The position numbers were made by a program, and so were the translations under genes. Positions 21,460-32,680 of a DNA stretch of 64,000 bases are shown in pieces. The DNA comes from Selaginella moellendorffii (Eukaryota; Streptophyta; Lycopodiopsida; Selaginellales; Selaginellaceae): the NCBI RefSeq assembly GCF_000143415.4, contig NW_003314395.1, positions 1-64,000 of the forward strand, given 5' to 3'. Positions within the stretch are counted from its first letter, which is position 1. The number at the start of each line of letters is the position of its first letter. The notes beneath the pieces were generated by a model. The model worked only from the letters and a program-made list of their open reading frames with translations, was not told where the DNA came from and searched no databases.

Positions 21460-22839
21460 ACGATAGCTCGACCTGGATCATCCGAGCGCTGCTGCTCGCC
21501 TCGCTTCCTAATGACGCTTCAGGTCGGTTTGTTCGTGAGTTTAACGCTCTTGCTCAAAACTTTTGTTCTGGGTTTTCTGTCAAGACCTTGTTTGATCTCG
21601 GCAAGCACTCGGTAAATGCCTTTGGCTTGTTTCCAGACCCGCAGAACAAGTTTGTGTTGGCGCTCGATTCTAGTGGCAATCGTATATGGAAGCTGAGACT
21701 GCCACTCTCGCAGAGTAAGCACTAGAGGCTTTCTTATGCTTCGTTTTGTGGTGCCAAAGCTTAAGTATTTTTTTCCTCTAGATAGCAGCTTGGAAGCTTT
21801 TGCCGGTTCACACGTGGGGGAGTCCGGCTATGTCGACGGCCCCGCGGCAAAGTCACGTTTTAATCGCCCACAAAGCCTTGCTATTTGCGACAATGGCGCG
21901 GTCTTTGTGGATACGACGAACTTGGCTATACGCAAAATCAGCAAGAATGGCGAAGGTAGTTTCGTTTTCTCTTTTAAAAATCTCTAGAACATTTTTTCTG
22001 TTTCCAACAGTGACCACCATTGCCGGAGGTAGCTCTCGAAGGCCAGGCATTGCCGACAGCCCGGAGACACAGCTCGTTTCTCAAGTGACTTTAGCATGGC
22101 GTGTTCTTGTGGCTCCTTACTCATAGCCGATCACGGAACCGGCTGATTCGCAAGATACAAATCGATGATCCAAAGTCGTGTGATTCAAGTGATTCAGCCG
22201 TTTCAGGTGCCTTCTCATCCTTTACCTGAATTTTTTTTCTTTCGATTGGATTTAAAACTCCTGCTTTTTGTTGATTTCATGATCAGGATCACAAAAATGG
22301 GCTTTAATTCCCGTAGTGCTGCTTGGCGTCTGTCTGGGGATGCCTCTGGGAGCTTTTATAATTTGGAAGATACTTGATCAGCAACTCCGGCAAGTAAGTT
22401 TCACGAGCAAAGCTGGTGACTCTTATGAAAATATTTCTAGGGAGGCGATCAGCTGGGGAACACTGAAAGATTGCTGGCAGACGTTCCGGAGGACGATGAT
22501 CTGCAAGTTCGGCAGCAGAAGCGAACTTGCTAGTGCCGTCTTTAGTCTTTTCCTGCTTGTATGTCATCAGGCAAAGCTCCTCGCGTCTGTCTTCTTTGGT
22601 GTTGCACACGAAGTAAAAACGAAGCCAACTGCGCCTGTCAAACAAGATCAAGACCTCCACTCTCTCCTTGGAAACACGAAAGATGAGCCTCCAGACCTCA
22701 TTGATTTCATGGAACTCTCCGAACTTGGAATCTTCTGTTGCTCCTTCTCGCCCTTCTTCCTTTTCCGGATTCGAGGAATGAGCTCGAGTGTTTGGAGAAG
22801 TTCCAGCAGGAATTCAAGGACAAGCTCAAGCACAGCTAA
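21460..22839 (+). pseudogene. NHL-repeat membrane protein (unit copy 2)
   Basis: Compared with the copy at 29,625, the start codon segment (ATGAAGAAC) is deleted, so the signal peptide has no Met. The NHL blades (FNRPQSLAICDNGAVFV; LAIRKISKNGE) are present, and introns with GT-AG borders lie near 21,960-22,010 and 22,208-22,285. One-base losses at 22,060 and 22,135 shift the frame in the last blade. The transmembrane segment (VVLLGVCLGMPLGAFII) is intact. A 2-base loss near 22,715 breaks the C-terminal tail. No functional product expected. Confidence 0.75.
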
Positions 22840-22912
22840 GAATGTGCTCACACAAACTTTGTTTTTCCACTCTTCTTGAATAGTCCATTGTTTTACAAAT
22901 AAGTTGACGCTC

Positions 22913-23027
22913 ATGTTCCGGCCGGCCGAGGAGATGGACGTGCTCGAGTTCTCTGAGGCGGAGAGCAATCTCAACGATCTGGTGACCGAGTACCAGCAGT
23001 ACCGGGACGCTTCCATGACGACGATGA
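22913..23027 (+). pseudogene. Beta-tubulin C-terminal fragment (unit copy 2)
   Basis: Encodes [19 protein letters not shown] and the following [16 protein letters not shown]. Identical to copy 3 by eye. No tubulin sequence flanks it apart from the possible MFR remnant, which suggests a deletion between MFR and EEMD. Confidence 0.75.
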
Positions 23028-23154
23028 CTTTGGGGAGGATCCAAATCCACAGCGTAAAAAACCATTCTCTTTTTTCACAAAGGCAAAAGTATTACTATTT
23101 TTTTCCAAGTCAAGGGTTAGGTTATATTTTCTCACTTGGATTTTTCTATTCGAG

Positions 23155-24003
23155 ATGCGCGCGGTTTCGTCAGGTATGGATGCTTCTCTCCATCAAGAAG
23201 CTATGGTCTCTCGCGATCATGAGCCTCCAACGCTTGGCCGCCGAGCTCAAGCGCCCTGGCATGGCGGCCATCACCGAGCTTCACACCCGCGAGCACCAGC
23301 TCCAGCTCCAGCGCATCGAGCAGCGCATGGACACCACCGTCCTCGAGCATCTCATGGAGGCCACGAGCCAGCGCCAGCTTTAGCTCCAGTTCTTCAAGGT
23401 GGCGCTCCAGTTCCAGCTCCGGCTCCAGCTCCAGCTGCTTTCGTTCATGCTCGCGGCCACCACCCTGGTGATCGAGCTCCAGCGCCTGCTCTCCTTGATC
23501 ATGCTCGCCACCACGATCCAGCTCCAGCAGCAGCGGTGTACCATCATCATCACGGTGATGGAGCTCCTCTGGTTGTTCACCACCATCACCATGGTCACCA
23601 TCACGGAGGCCACCACCATCACCATGGTCACCATCATGGAGGCCGCCACCACCACCACCACCACCACCGTCGCGACGGTCACAACGCAGCGATGGCCACA
23701 CCGACACCCGCGGCAGTGGTTACAGTGGCTCGGAGGACGCCCTGGTCGCTGCTCCAGCTTCTTCTCTGGGTTTTGGTTGCGATCTTGGTGCTGCTTGCGT
23801 GCTTTTTGCTAGTGCGATGGATGTTATCTCGAAGGAAACAGCGCAGGAATGCGATCTTTCAGGACCCTCGGTGGCGGATCGAAGTGACGAATCCTTTGGC
23901 AGCTGTGGTGGACGATTCTCTGACTGAGAAGAAAGAGCCCGAGTGGAGGATTAAAGTGCTAAACGCACAGGAGGAAGACGATTCTCTGACTATGAGCTTG
24001 TGA
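23155..24003 (+). CDS. His/Pro/Ala-rich single-pass membrane protein (unit copy 2)
   Basis: 282 codons, same layout as copy 1 with nine extra codons in the His-Gly block. The transmembrane segment reads [20 protein letters not shown], followed by SRRKQRR. Against copy 1 I count about eleven substitutions: roughly five are silent in this frame, whereas in the alternative +2 frame the six in the N-terminal half all change an amino acid. Upstream, TTTTTCTATTCGAG may be 5' UTR. Function unknown. Confidence 0.5.
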   Translation: MRAVSSGMDASLHQEAMVSRDHEPPTLGRRAQAPWHGGHHRASHPRAPAPAPAHRAAHGHHRPRASHGGHEPAPALAPVLQGGAPVPAPAPAPAAFVHARGHHPGDRAPAPALLDHARHHDPAPAAAVYHHHHGDGAPLVVHHHHHGHHHGGHHHHHGHHHGGRHHHHHHHRRDGHNAAMATPTPAAVVTVARRTPWSLLQLLLWVLVAILVLLACFLLVRWMLSRRKQRRNAIFQDPRWRIEVTNPLAAVVDDSLTEKKEPEWRIKVLNAQEEDDSLTMSL

Positions 24004-24109
24004 AAGTACGGTGCTACCAGCATAGCGAGTGCTCGAGAGGTTTAAACGGCGGGATTAGTGTGGTCTAGAATGCACTCTGGCTTCGCTCTAAAAGGCACCA
24101 ACGGACGAT

Positions 24110-24725
24110 GCCTTGCTCTCATGAAGTACCGAGGCTGTGATCTGGACGCTCAAACGGTTGATACTGCATTGGAAGACCTGTTCCAGTGTTTGGAGTGAAG
24201 AAGACACAGAGAGCTTCGTCGATCCGCAAAGGTTATATTCGTCGCGACAATCTCTATGCAAGGTGTCGAAGCTTTTAAACGAATACCCCGGAAGCAACAT
24301 CGTGGACTATCTTGATTGCCGGCTATGCTCAGCACAACGAACCGGACGAGCTGTTTCAACGGATGCTGATAAACTTTCGTGGCAGAACTGAAGGCTTGGG
24401 CAGCTCTGGCAATTGGGAAGGTAATTCACTTGACTATCTCCAGATATAGAGACGAAGTCATTGCGTCCGTGGCCAACTCAAAGCGAGAGTATCACTGGTG
24501 CTGAGCATGTAGTACTGCGAAGGACTGCCAAGTTATGGTCACCTGCGGCTTTGTTCTGGAAGTCTTAAAACCGGACGGATTGCTTTCACTTCATCCTCAC
24601 TGAGTGTAGCGATGCTGGCTTGGTCGACACAGCAACCCAGGCAATGAGCTGATCGTAGGTAACTCCAGATCTGGAGCACTTTCACTGTATGGTGGTGAGG
24701 CTGTCGAGATGGCGAAAACGATATG
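24110..24725 (+). pseudogene. PPR-a fragment (unit copy 2)
   Basis: Same decayed PPR as at 1,935. KPDG..FTS and ECSDAGLVDTATQAMS remain readable in different frames near 24,570-24,650. A one-base loss follows KPDG. Confidence 0.7.
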
Positions 24726-25253
24726 CTTTATCGACTTTTATTTATTGATAAAGAAGAATATGTGGAATGTTTAAGTAGTTGATTTCATTAGCTAATAATT
24801 TATTATTTTAGGCAAAAAAAAAATTAATGGAGAGGCTATAACTTAAATAGTATGGAAAGGTGGTTTTAAAGAATTATAAGGAATAACTTTTTTTCTCTTT
24901 GTTTCTCTTTTCTGTTGACATTTTTGGTTCTGAAACACAAAGTTATCTGAGTGTGTGGTCTAACGTGGATAGCAAGCTCAGCAACTTTACAATAGACTAG
25001 GCATGTCAAAGAGAGAGTTAGCATTTGCTAGTTTTTAACCTTGAGTTAGCTTTGGAGGAACATCATGTAGTTAAAGAGCTCTTTATTCTAACTAATAAAA
25101 GATGACAAAATCAACTATAAATCCACTTAATCTCCTTCAAAAATTATTCTTCCTTTTTAATAAATAAAAGTAGAAATAAAATTTAATGCATAAAATAATC
25201 AGCATAACCCAAGATTTTCACATCCTCTAGAAAGTTCAAAATTCAGTTTTGTG

Positions 25254-25454
25254 TCAATACTTTCTTGGTTCCCAAAACCAATCCATTATTGAGTAATGCC
25301 AAGAAAAATCCTTACAACCATTTCTGAGAATATACTCACAACAGTCTTTTGTTCCACCAGCTTTTGAGGACTTGCAGTGATGAGGATCATACTTCTTTAG
25401 GAATTCATCCAAGTCTGGAACATCATCTCCCCCAATATTTTGCCCCAAACTCAT
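25254..25454 (-). CDS. Small Cys-containing ORF (CKSSK family), copy 2
   Basis: 66 codons with GGDDVPDLDEFLKKYDPHHC, a longer acidic linker than copy 1, then CC and C as in the family. It may be the ancestral form, because copy 3 (36,790-36,832) shares PDLDEFLKK. Function unknown. Confidence 0.35.
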   Translation of the reverse strand: MSLGQNIGGDDVPDLDEFLKKYDPHHCKSSKAGGTKDCCEYILRNGCKDFSWHYSIMDWFWEPRKY

Positions 25455-25619
25455 AATAATTTTACTTTTTATATGCTAGAAGTTTAATTGGAAAAGAGAG
25501 AAAAATTAATAGAAAGGCTATAATTAAAATAGTATGGCATAGTGAAGATGGGATACCAAAATGGTTATAAAAATTATAAGAAATAAAGGAGTGTTGCTTT
25601 GGCATTTCGCTCTGTTTCA

Positions 25620-26660
25620 AGCCAAACATGATCACTTGGGAAGTGGAAGAATGTTATAGCCAGACAAGAAGCAAGCTGCAGCCTATGTGCATATGGAGGC
25701 AAAGTTCAGAAGAAGCTCAAACATTGACAAACATGGCATCATTCATAAGTTCTTACATATGGGACAAAACTCATGCATATAGGGACAAGATGGCTTCTCA
25801 AGGCTGCTTTCAAGGATTAGGGGTACGTTTCAGAAGTAGGAGCCATTGCATGGGACATTCACAATGAAGAAAAAGAGGAGTCGTTTTGTGGGTACAGCAG
25901 GAGGCTGGCTATCATCGTGAATTCAGGAGCAATGATTTGTCATGTAGATCTGCAATATTTCATCTCCACTCATAGCTGCAAAGGTTGCTTGGCACTTGAT
26001 CTCTTTTTCCAGCATGTAGTAGCAAGGCTGTCAACTTGAGAAGCGTGCCAGCTGATTCCAGGATGGAAACTGGATTTTTGATGAGCAAAAGAGGTAATCT
26101 TAGTTCTGGACTGCAACAGTGTATTAACTTTAAAAAGTTTTATACGCAGGCAATAGATTCCACATCCTAAACAGCCTCTTGGACTCTACTCCCAAGTGTG
26201 GCATGCTCAGCAAGTTTTCACAGTACTTGGGAGCAGCTGAAGGAAATGACGAAGCCAAAAAAGGAATGGCTCTTCATTCAGCAGCTTGCAAGGCACACTA
26301 TGATCTTGACATGTTTGTGGCAAGGAATCTAGTGGATCTGTACGCAAGGGGTGAGAGCATGGAAGATTTATGCAGGATGGGTGTGAGGTGTGGATATGAA
26401 GCCAATGCATTTGTCATGAGCAACCTCATGGACATGTGGAAGCATCAGAAGTATTTGGGAGGATGAAGAACCACAATGTTGGTTGTATGGAATATGATCA
26501 TCATGGGACATGCACCTTGAGCTCGGATGTAATGAGATGCTGGAATTGCATGAAGTAGAAAAACATTGTTTCATGGGATATACTGAAAATATGCCTCAAA
26601 ATGTCCTTTGCTCTCGAGCTTTACAAGCAAGCTGACAGCCAAACACTCAAGCTTAGCAGC
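25620..26660 (+). pseudogene. PPR-b fragment (unit copy 2)
   Basis: LHSAACKAHYDLDMFVARN and CGYEANAFVM are readable within 26,179-26,466. Frame breaks occur before and after. The sequence is more diverged from copy 1 than the two inverted-repeat arms are from each other. Confidence 0.65.
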
Positions 26661-27390
26661 AAAGGTGGACATTTTGAGGGAATCTAAACAAGAATCTACC
26701 ACTGCTCATCAAATTATATGGGAAGTGTGGAGACATGGCTATTGATTGAGAAGTTTAAGTGCATCTCTGTCACAATGACACACTTCTGCATAAAATTGAT
26801 CCTCATCCAAAAGAAATAAATGCAAAGGGATATAATAGTGATATCATTGTTCCCACTATTACCTCTCCTTAAGCCATGATGGCCTGGCTTTAATCTAATG
26901 GAGTGTGCTGCCAATGCCTCAAGATTACCTTGAATTCGATTCTACCCACTTTGTTGATACAATTGGTATTGGAAGTGTACTAGAAAGCCACTGGAAAGAG
27001 GTGGTGTTTGGCCCTCAAGTTTTGCTTTGAGAGTTCTTTTGTCTTCTTCTCTTGGAGCAATTGATTCATGCCCATGGCAAAAGACTCTCTAGAATCAGAT
27101 TCAATGGTGCTTCCAATTTCTTGGCGCTTTTGCGCAAAGAGGGTAAGCTCCACATGAAGGATTTTTGAGGCAGCCTAGACACGAGATGATTGGTAGTTTC
27201 CTTTAGATGGGGGACAATGTCATTTGAGGGGCACAACTATATTGAAGTGCGAGAAATTTAGTACAGATAAGGCAAACTGACTTTTTGCCCTAGCTCTAGT
27301 TTTGGAATATGGATGATTGTAGATAGATTAGTTTCTTTTGTTATGTTTGTTTTTACAAGTTCTACATCCAAGTCAAGTTATACATTGAGT
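26660..27390. other. Unit spacer with PPR-b tail remnants
   Basis: 26,660-27,110 is specific to this copy. From 27,110 the sequence again follows 4,665-4,930. No intact reading frame. Confidence 0.45.
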
Positions 27391-28400
27391 TTATTCACCT
27401 CCTTGATGTCATTTTGAACTTTTAATTTGGCTTTTGTTTTATAATGACATCATCAACAGTCTCTTCATCTTCATCATGGCTATCATTACCAATGTCATAC
27501 TCTTCATTAGGATTAGCATCCCCTTGTCCCAATTCCAATGAAATCAATAAGCCCTAAATCCCTAAACCATGAAATATTTTTAGAATATTTTTATGGCTTT
27601 TATTTTAGATTTGGTAATTTCATTAAGGATTTCTAAGTGGTTTAACAAAGGTTCTTTATGCTTCATTTGTGAAGAAGTTTGAAAAAGTTGATTTTGTGAA
27701 TTAGTTATTAAAAATCATGCAAAGGATTTTCGTAAGTTTTGTGATCATTACTTTAATTTAAAGATGCAATGTTTTATCAATGGTTTGAGTTTGGTGGATG
27801 TGTAACAAAAAGTCAAAAAAGATTTTATAGCAAAATTGATTAATGCCATCACTAAACCAACTCAGTCAACTATGGTCAATAGGATGGTTAATGAGGTAAA
27901 CAACATGATAACCAATTACCCAATGCTTTACATTTAGGGAAGAAATAATAATTATTGTATTAGAAGATGACAATAAAGTTAAAAACCTTTGTTTGGACCA
28001 ATAAAGTGGAGGGTTAATGTTTTAATTTTTACAAAGCTGAATGTTATAGAAAAAGTTGTTCTCTTGTGAAGGGTTATGGGATGTTAAGGTGAATATAGTG
28101 GAATTCATTATAGATACATCTCAAGAGTATTCATTTTTATATTTTGTGATAAAAATTCAAGAACCTCAAGCTTTTATAAAACTTAATGGTTTTATGCACA
28201 ATAAACTTCTGAAAACCAAAGAGGATATTTAGACAAACCAAGTTCCTTTACCACCCTGAACTTTAAAAGATTGTGTGGCATCTAGATTAAAATGTAATTT
28301 ATGGAACAATAAAACCACTTGGTTTCTCTAAAACCACATCTTATCTTTTAAAGAAGAGAAAATGATGATATTTCATCCCTAATAACTTTATTTTTGGACT
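27390..28400. mobile_element. Rearranged Ty3/gypsy relic (same family as 32,321-35,654)
   Basis: 27,390-27,530 is gag N-terminus in minus orientation, followed by primer-site and LTR remnants (ATTCCAATGAAATCAATAAG; ATATTTTTAGAATATTTTT). From 27,590 the capsid and zinc-knuckle part of gag runs in plus orientation (ASFVKKFEKVDFVN near 27,655; SKKDFIAKLI near 27,810), so the two halves point away from the LTR. Stops are mostly explained by C-to-T or G-to-A changes. Confidence 0.65.
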
Positions 28401-29624
28401 CAACTTGACTAAACATTAGATTTGCTGTTTTCAATCTAATTTAAAATTTTTTTATGAAAGAATACAATAATGACCATTTGAACCTCGATCCACTTATAAT
28501 CATACATAGTAAGGATCCACTAGTGTCGTATTAAACAATTATAAACCAATTTATTTGCCACCCATAGCAAGCTTATAGGAAATTTATTTTCACTTATGAT
28601 ACTATAGCATCCAATAAGTTAACATTAATTTTGTCAACTTATGAAATTGCTAATGTGTCTAGTACATTTTAATAAGTACAAGCAAAACTTTATACAATAC
28701 GGTAAATTGACTTCCTGAGAAATCCAAATTCAAAAGCTTACATTTGGGGATTATATGCTTAAATTGATATTTGGCATATTATGAGACTTAACCAAGAGAG
28801 GATACCAAATTTGAAACAAGTAATATTGAGTGAACTTTGTAATATTTAAACTCAAAAATTCTTAGCCCTAAATATCCTAATATTCTAAATCTCTATATAT
28901 TGAAACCTTAAATTTTAGATATTGTTCTTTTTAATTACTTACAACTAAATTTTTTATTGTTTATATATAAATAAACAAATGAGATAACATTTCAATAGAC
29001 TTTATCACTAATTTGCACAAAATATTTTAAGGAAATAATGCTATCTAGATATTTGTGAAATAGGTTTACAGTGAACTTTCTATTTTCAGATCCTAATCAA
29101 AAGTTTAAATTGTCATCTTCGTTGAGAAGCTCTTCATTAACTAATCCGGGCTTGCGGCAAATGTGTTACACGACATGCTTGGCAGCAGTCGTGCCATTCC
29201 CATCACAATCTCTTAGCATGAAGGCTGAATGCGTTCTGCCCTGAAATTGAACGTTCCATGCTTGATCTGGGAGTGGGACGTATGTGATATTTTGGGATGA
29301 AATCATTGCAATGATCTGACATTCTCTCACAGTAGAATTAGTGCTCGATATGGATAATCAAACTGGCAACATTTTCCAAAGAACAAGAGATAATCCTAAA
29401 GCTTATATAGCATACCTTTCTTGATGGATCTTAGTCCATTGTTCATGAATGGTCCTAGTACCAAAATCCATGTTTTCCACTGCCTTGCTTGATGATAACT
29501 CTTTGTAGCTTGCGAATGGCGTGAACACACAGTTCAATTGTGATTCATGGGTATTTAACCACATAGGAAATGGATCTTCTAACCATCTCAGGCTAAACGA
29601 CACTTGAGGGTTTTAGAGCACGAT

Positions 29625-31026
29625 ATGAAGAACAGCTCGGCCTGGATTATCGGAGCGCTGCTGCTCGCCTCGCTTGCTAATGACGCTTCAGGTCAGTTTG
29701 TTAGTGAGTTTAACTCTCTTGCTTGTTCTGGGTTTACTGTCAAGACCTTGTTTGATCTCGACAAGCACTCGGTAAATGCCTTGAACAAGTTTGTGTTGGC
29801 GCTCGATTCTAGTGGCAATCGTATATGGAAGCTGAGACTGCCCCTCTCGCACGCTACTGACGATCCTCATACCCTTGGGGAGCGTCTGGAAGAGGCGCCA
29901 CTCGCTGCACGGGGAATTCTCGACTGGAGTAAGCACTAGAGGCTTTTCTTATGCTTTGTTTTGTGGCGCCAAGGCTTAAGATTTTTTTTTCCTCTAGATA
30001 GCAGCTTGGAAGCTCTTGCCGGTTCACTCGTGGGGGAGTCCGGCTATGTCGACGGCCCCGCGGCAAAGTCACTTTTTAATCGCCCACAAATTTGTGACAA
30101 CGCGGTCTTTGTGGCGGATACGAGGAACTTGGCTATACGCAAAATCAGCAAGGATGGCGAAGGTATTTTTTCTGTTTCCAACAGTGACCACCATTGTCGG
30201 AGGTAGCTCTCGAAAGCCAGGCTTTGCCGATGGCCCCGGAGACACAGCTCGTTTCTCAAGCGAGTCTAGCTTGGCGTGTTCTTGTGGCTCCTTACTCATA
30301 GCCGATCGCGGGAACCGGTTGATTCGCGAGATACAAATCGATGATCCAAAGTCGTGTGATTCAAGTGATTCAGCCGTTTCCGGTGACTTCTCGTCCTTTG
30401 CCTTGATTTTTTTCTTTCGATTGGATTTAAAACTCCTGCTTTTTGTTGATTTCATGATCAGGATCACAAAAATGGGCTTTAATTCCCGTAGTGCTGCTTG
30501 GCGTCTGTCTGGGGATGCCTCTGGGACCTTTTATAATTTGGAAGATACTTGATCAGCGATGCCGGCAGGTAAGTTTCACGAGCAAAGCTGGTGGCTCTTA
30601 TGAAAATATTTCTAGGGAGGCGATCAGCTGTGAAACACTGAAAGATTGCTGGCGGACGTTCCGGAGGACGATGATCTGCAAGTTCGGCAGCAGAAGCGAC
30701 GTTGCTAGCGCCGTCTTTAGTCTTTTCCTGCACAGCGATGTCATCAGGCACAGCTCCTCGCGTCTGTCTTCTTTGGTGTTGCACACGAAGTAAAAACGAA
30801 GCCAACTGCGCCTGTCACACAAGATCAAGACCTCCACTCTCTCCTTGGAAACACGAAAGATGAGCTTCCAGACCTCATTGATTTCATGGAAGGCTCTCCC
30901 AACTTGGACGCTTCTGTTGCTCCTTCTCGCCCTCTTCCCTTTCCGGATTTGAGGAATTTGACTATGGAGCTTGAGTGTTTGGAGAAGTTCCAGCAGGAAT
31001 TCAAGGACAAGCTCAAGCACAGCTAA
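29625..31026 (+). pseudogene. NHL-repeat membrane protein (unit copy 3, least damaged)
   Basis: Start at 29,625 with signal peptide MKNSSAWIIGALLLASLAN. Exons by borders: 29,625-29,928, 29,998-30,162, 30,185-30,382, 30,462-30,568, about 30,620-31,026. NHL blades: FNRPQICDNAVFVADTRNLA (shortened in frame relative to copy 2) and SLLIADRGNRLIREIQID. Transmembrane segment VVLLGVCLGMPLGPFII, then a tail ending in a coiled LECLEKFQQEFKDKLKHS. Two faults: the intron at 30,163-30,184 is only 22 nt (about 55 in copy 2), and a +2 shift near 30,732 breaks the tail. The domain order matches plant NHL-domain proteins with a C-terminal helix. Confidence 0.75.
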
Positions 31027-31099
31027 GAATGTGCTCACACAAACTTTGTTTTTCCACTCTTCTTGAATAGTCCATTGTTTTACAAATAAGTTGACGCTC

Positions 31100-31214
31100 A
31101 TGTTCCGGCCGGCCGAGGAGATGGACGTGCTCGAGTTCTCTGAGGCGGAGAGCAATCTCAACGATCTGGTGACCGAGTACCAGCAGTACCGGGACGCTTC
31201 CATGACGACGATGA
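31100..31214 (+). pseudogene. Beta-tubulin C-terminal fragment (unit copy 3)
   Basis: Same sequence as 22,913-23,027 ([19 protein letters not shown]). Confidence 0.75.
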
Positions 31215-31341
31215 CTTTGGGGAGGATCCAAATCCACAGCGTAAAAAACCATTCTCTTTTTTCACAAAGGCAAAAGTATTACTATTTTTTTCCAAGTCAA
31301 GGGTTAGGTTATATTTTCTCACTTGGATTTTTCTATTCGAG

Positions 31342-32190
31342 ATGCGCGCGGTTTCGTCAGGTATGGATGCTTCTCTCCATCAAGAAGCTATGGTCTCTCG
31401 CGATCATGAGCCTCCAACGCTTGGCCGCCGAGCTCAAGCGCCCTGGCATGGCGGCCATCACCGAGCTTCACACCCGCGAGCACCAGCTCCAGCTCCAGCG
31501 CATCGAGCAGCGCATGGACACCACCGTCCTCGAGCATCTCATGGAGGCCACGAGCCAGCGCCAGCTTTAGCTCCAGTTCTTCAAGGTGGCGCTCCAGTTC
31601 CAGCTCCGGCTCCAGCTCCAGCTGCTTTCGTTCATGCTCGCGGCCACCACCCTGGTGATCGAGCTCCAGCGCCTGCTCTCCTTGATCATGCTCGCCACCA
31701 CGATCCAGCTCCAGCAGCAGCGGTGTACCATCATCATCACGGTGATGGAGCTCCTCTGGTTGTTCACCACCATCACCATGGTCACCATCACGGAGGCCAC
31801 CACCATCACCATGGTCACCATCATGGAGGCCGCCACCACCACCACCACCACCACCGTCGCGACGGTCACAACGCAGCGATGGCCACACCGACACCCGCGG
31901 CAGTGGTTACAGTGGCTCGGAGGACGCCCTGGTCGCTGCTCCAGCTTCTTCTCTGGGTTTTGGTTGCGATCTTGGTGCTGCTTGCGTGCTTTTTGCTAGT
32001 GCGATGGATGTTATCTCGAAGGAAACAGCACAGGAATGCGATCTTTCAGGACCCTCGGTGGCGGATCGAAGTGACGAATCCTTTGGCAGCTGTGGTGGAC
32101 GATTCTCTGACTGAGAAGAAAGAGCCCGAGTGGAGGATTAAAGTGCTAAACGCACAGGAGGAAGACGATTCTCTGACTATGAGCTTGTGA
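31342..32190 (+). CDS. His/Pro/Ala-rich single-pass membrane protein (unit copy 3)
   Basis: 282 codons, almost identical to copy 2; the visible difference is CAGCGC to CAGCAC (R to H in the basic patch, SRRKQHR). Copies 2 and 3 therefore share a very recent common ancestor or conversion event. The tubulin-to-His interval is the best-preserved part of the unit. Confidence 0.5.
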   Translation: MRAVSSGMDASLHQEAMVSRDHEPPTLGRRAQAPWHGGHHRASHPRAPAPAPAHRAAHGHHRPRASHGGHEPAPALAPVLQGGAPVPAPAPAPAAFVHARGHHPGDRAPAPALLDHARHHDPAPAAAVYHHHHGDGAPLVVHHHHHGHHHGGHHHHHGHHHGGRHHHHHHHRRDGHNAAMATPTPAAVVTVARRTPWSLLQLLLWVLVAILVLLACFLLVRWMLSRRKQHRNAIFQDPRWRIEVTNPLAAVVDDSLTEKKEPEWRIKVLNAQEEDDSLTMSL

Positions 32191-32300
32191 AAGTACGGTG
32201 CTACCAGCATAGCGAGTGCTCGAGAGGTTTAAACGGCGGGATTAGTGTGGTCTAGAATGCACTCTGGCTTCGCTCTAAACGGCACCAACGGACGATGCCT

Positions 32301-32320
32301 TGCTCTCATGAAGTACCGAG
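32301..32320 (+). pseudogene. PPR-a fragment, left stub (unit copy 3)
   Basis: Start of the PPR-a remnant, cut by the retrotransposon. It resumes at 35,655. Confidence 0.6.
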
Positions 32321-32680
32321 TGAAACGAACAAAAGAGCGAACCCTAGGCCAACCTCCCAACCCTTAAGGCATTACGGCCTTAAATCCCACCGGCCATGGA
32401 ATATTCTTGGAATATTCCCGTGGTTCGTGTCATTCTCCTCTCCCTCATGACCCAGCCACATACGGTAGCCTCGAGAAGCTATACGAGCCTCAAATGAAGG
32501 GAGTCCAAGGCAATACGGCCATGGAGAGAAGATGTGCAAACGGCAACACCAACGTCGCAACAAACGGTCACAAAAGAAAGAAAGCAATACGGCTTTCTTA
32601 CATGACAATACGGTCATGGAAAACAAGAGAATGAGAATAGAACAAACGGCTCAAATCATATAGCAATACGGCTATAGAAC

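Larger units (their letters stand above)
20600..28790 (+). repeat. Composite gene-fragment unit, copy 2
   Basis: The most complete copy: upstream flank 20,600-21,440, NHL, tubulin fragment, His-rich ORF, PPR-a, Cys ORF (antisense), PPR-b, and gag relic to about 28,790, where the upstream flank of copy 3 begins. The tandem period to copy 3 is about 8.2 kb. Confidence 0.8.

Noticed and set aside
23201-23383. Second plus frame encoding a coiled-coil-like LQRLAAELK...RIEQRMD protein over the His-rich ORF
   Set aside because: All six differences between copies 1 and 2 in this part change its amino acids, while several are silent in the long frame. It ends after about 67 codons.
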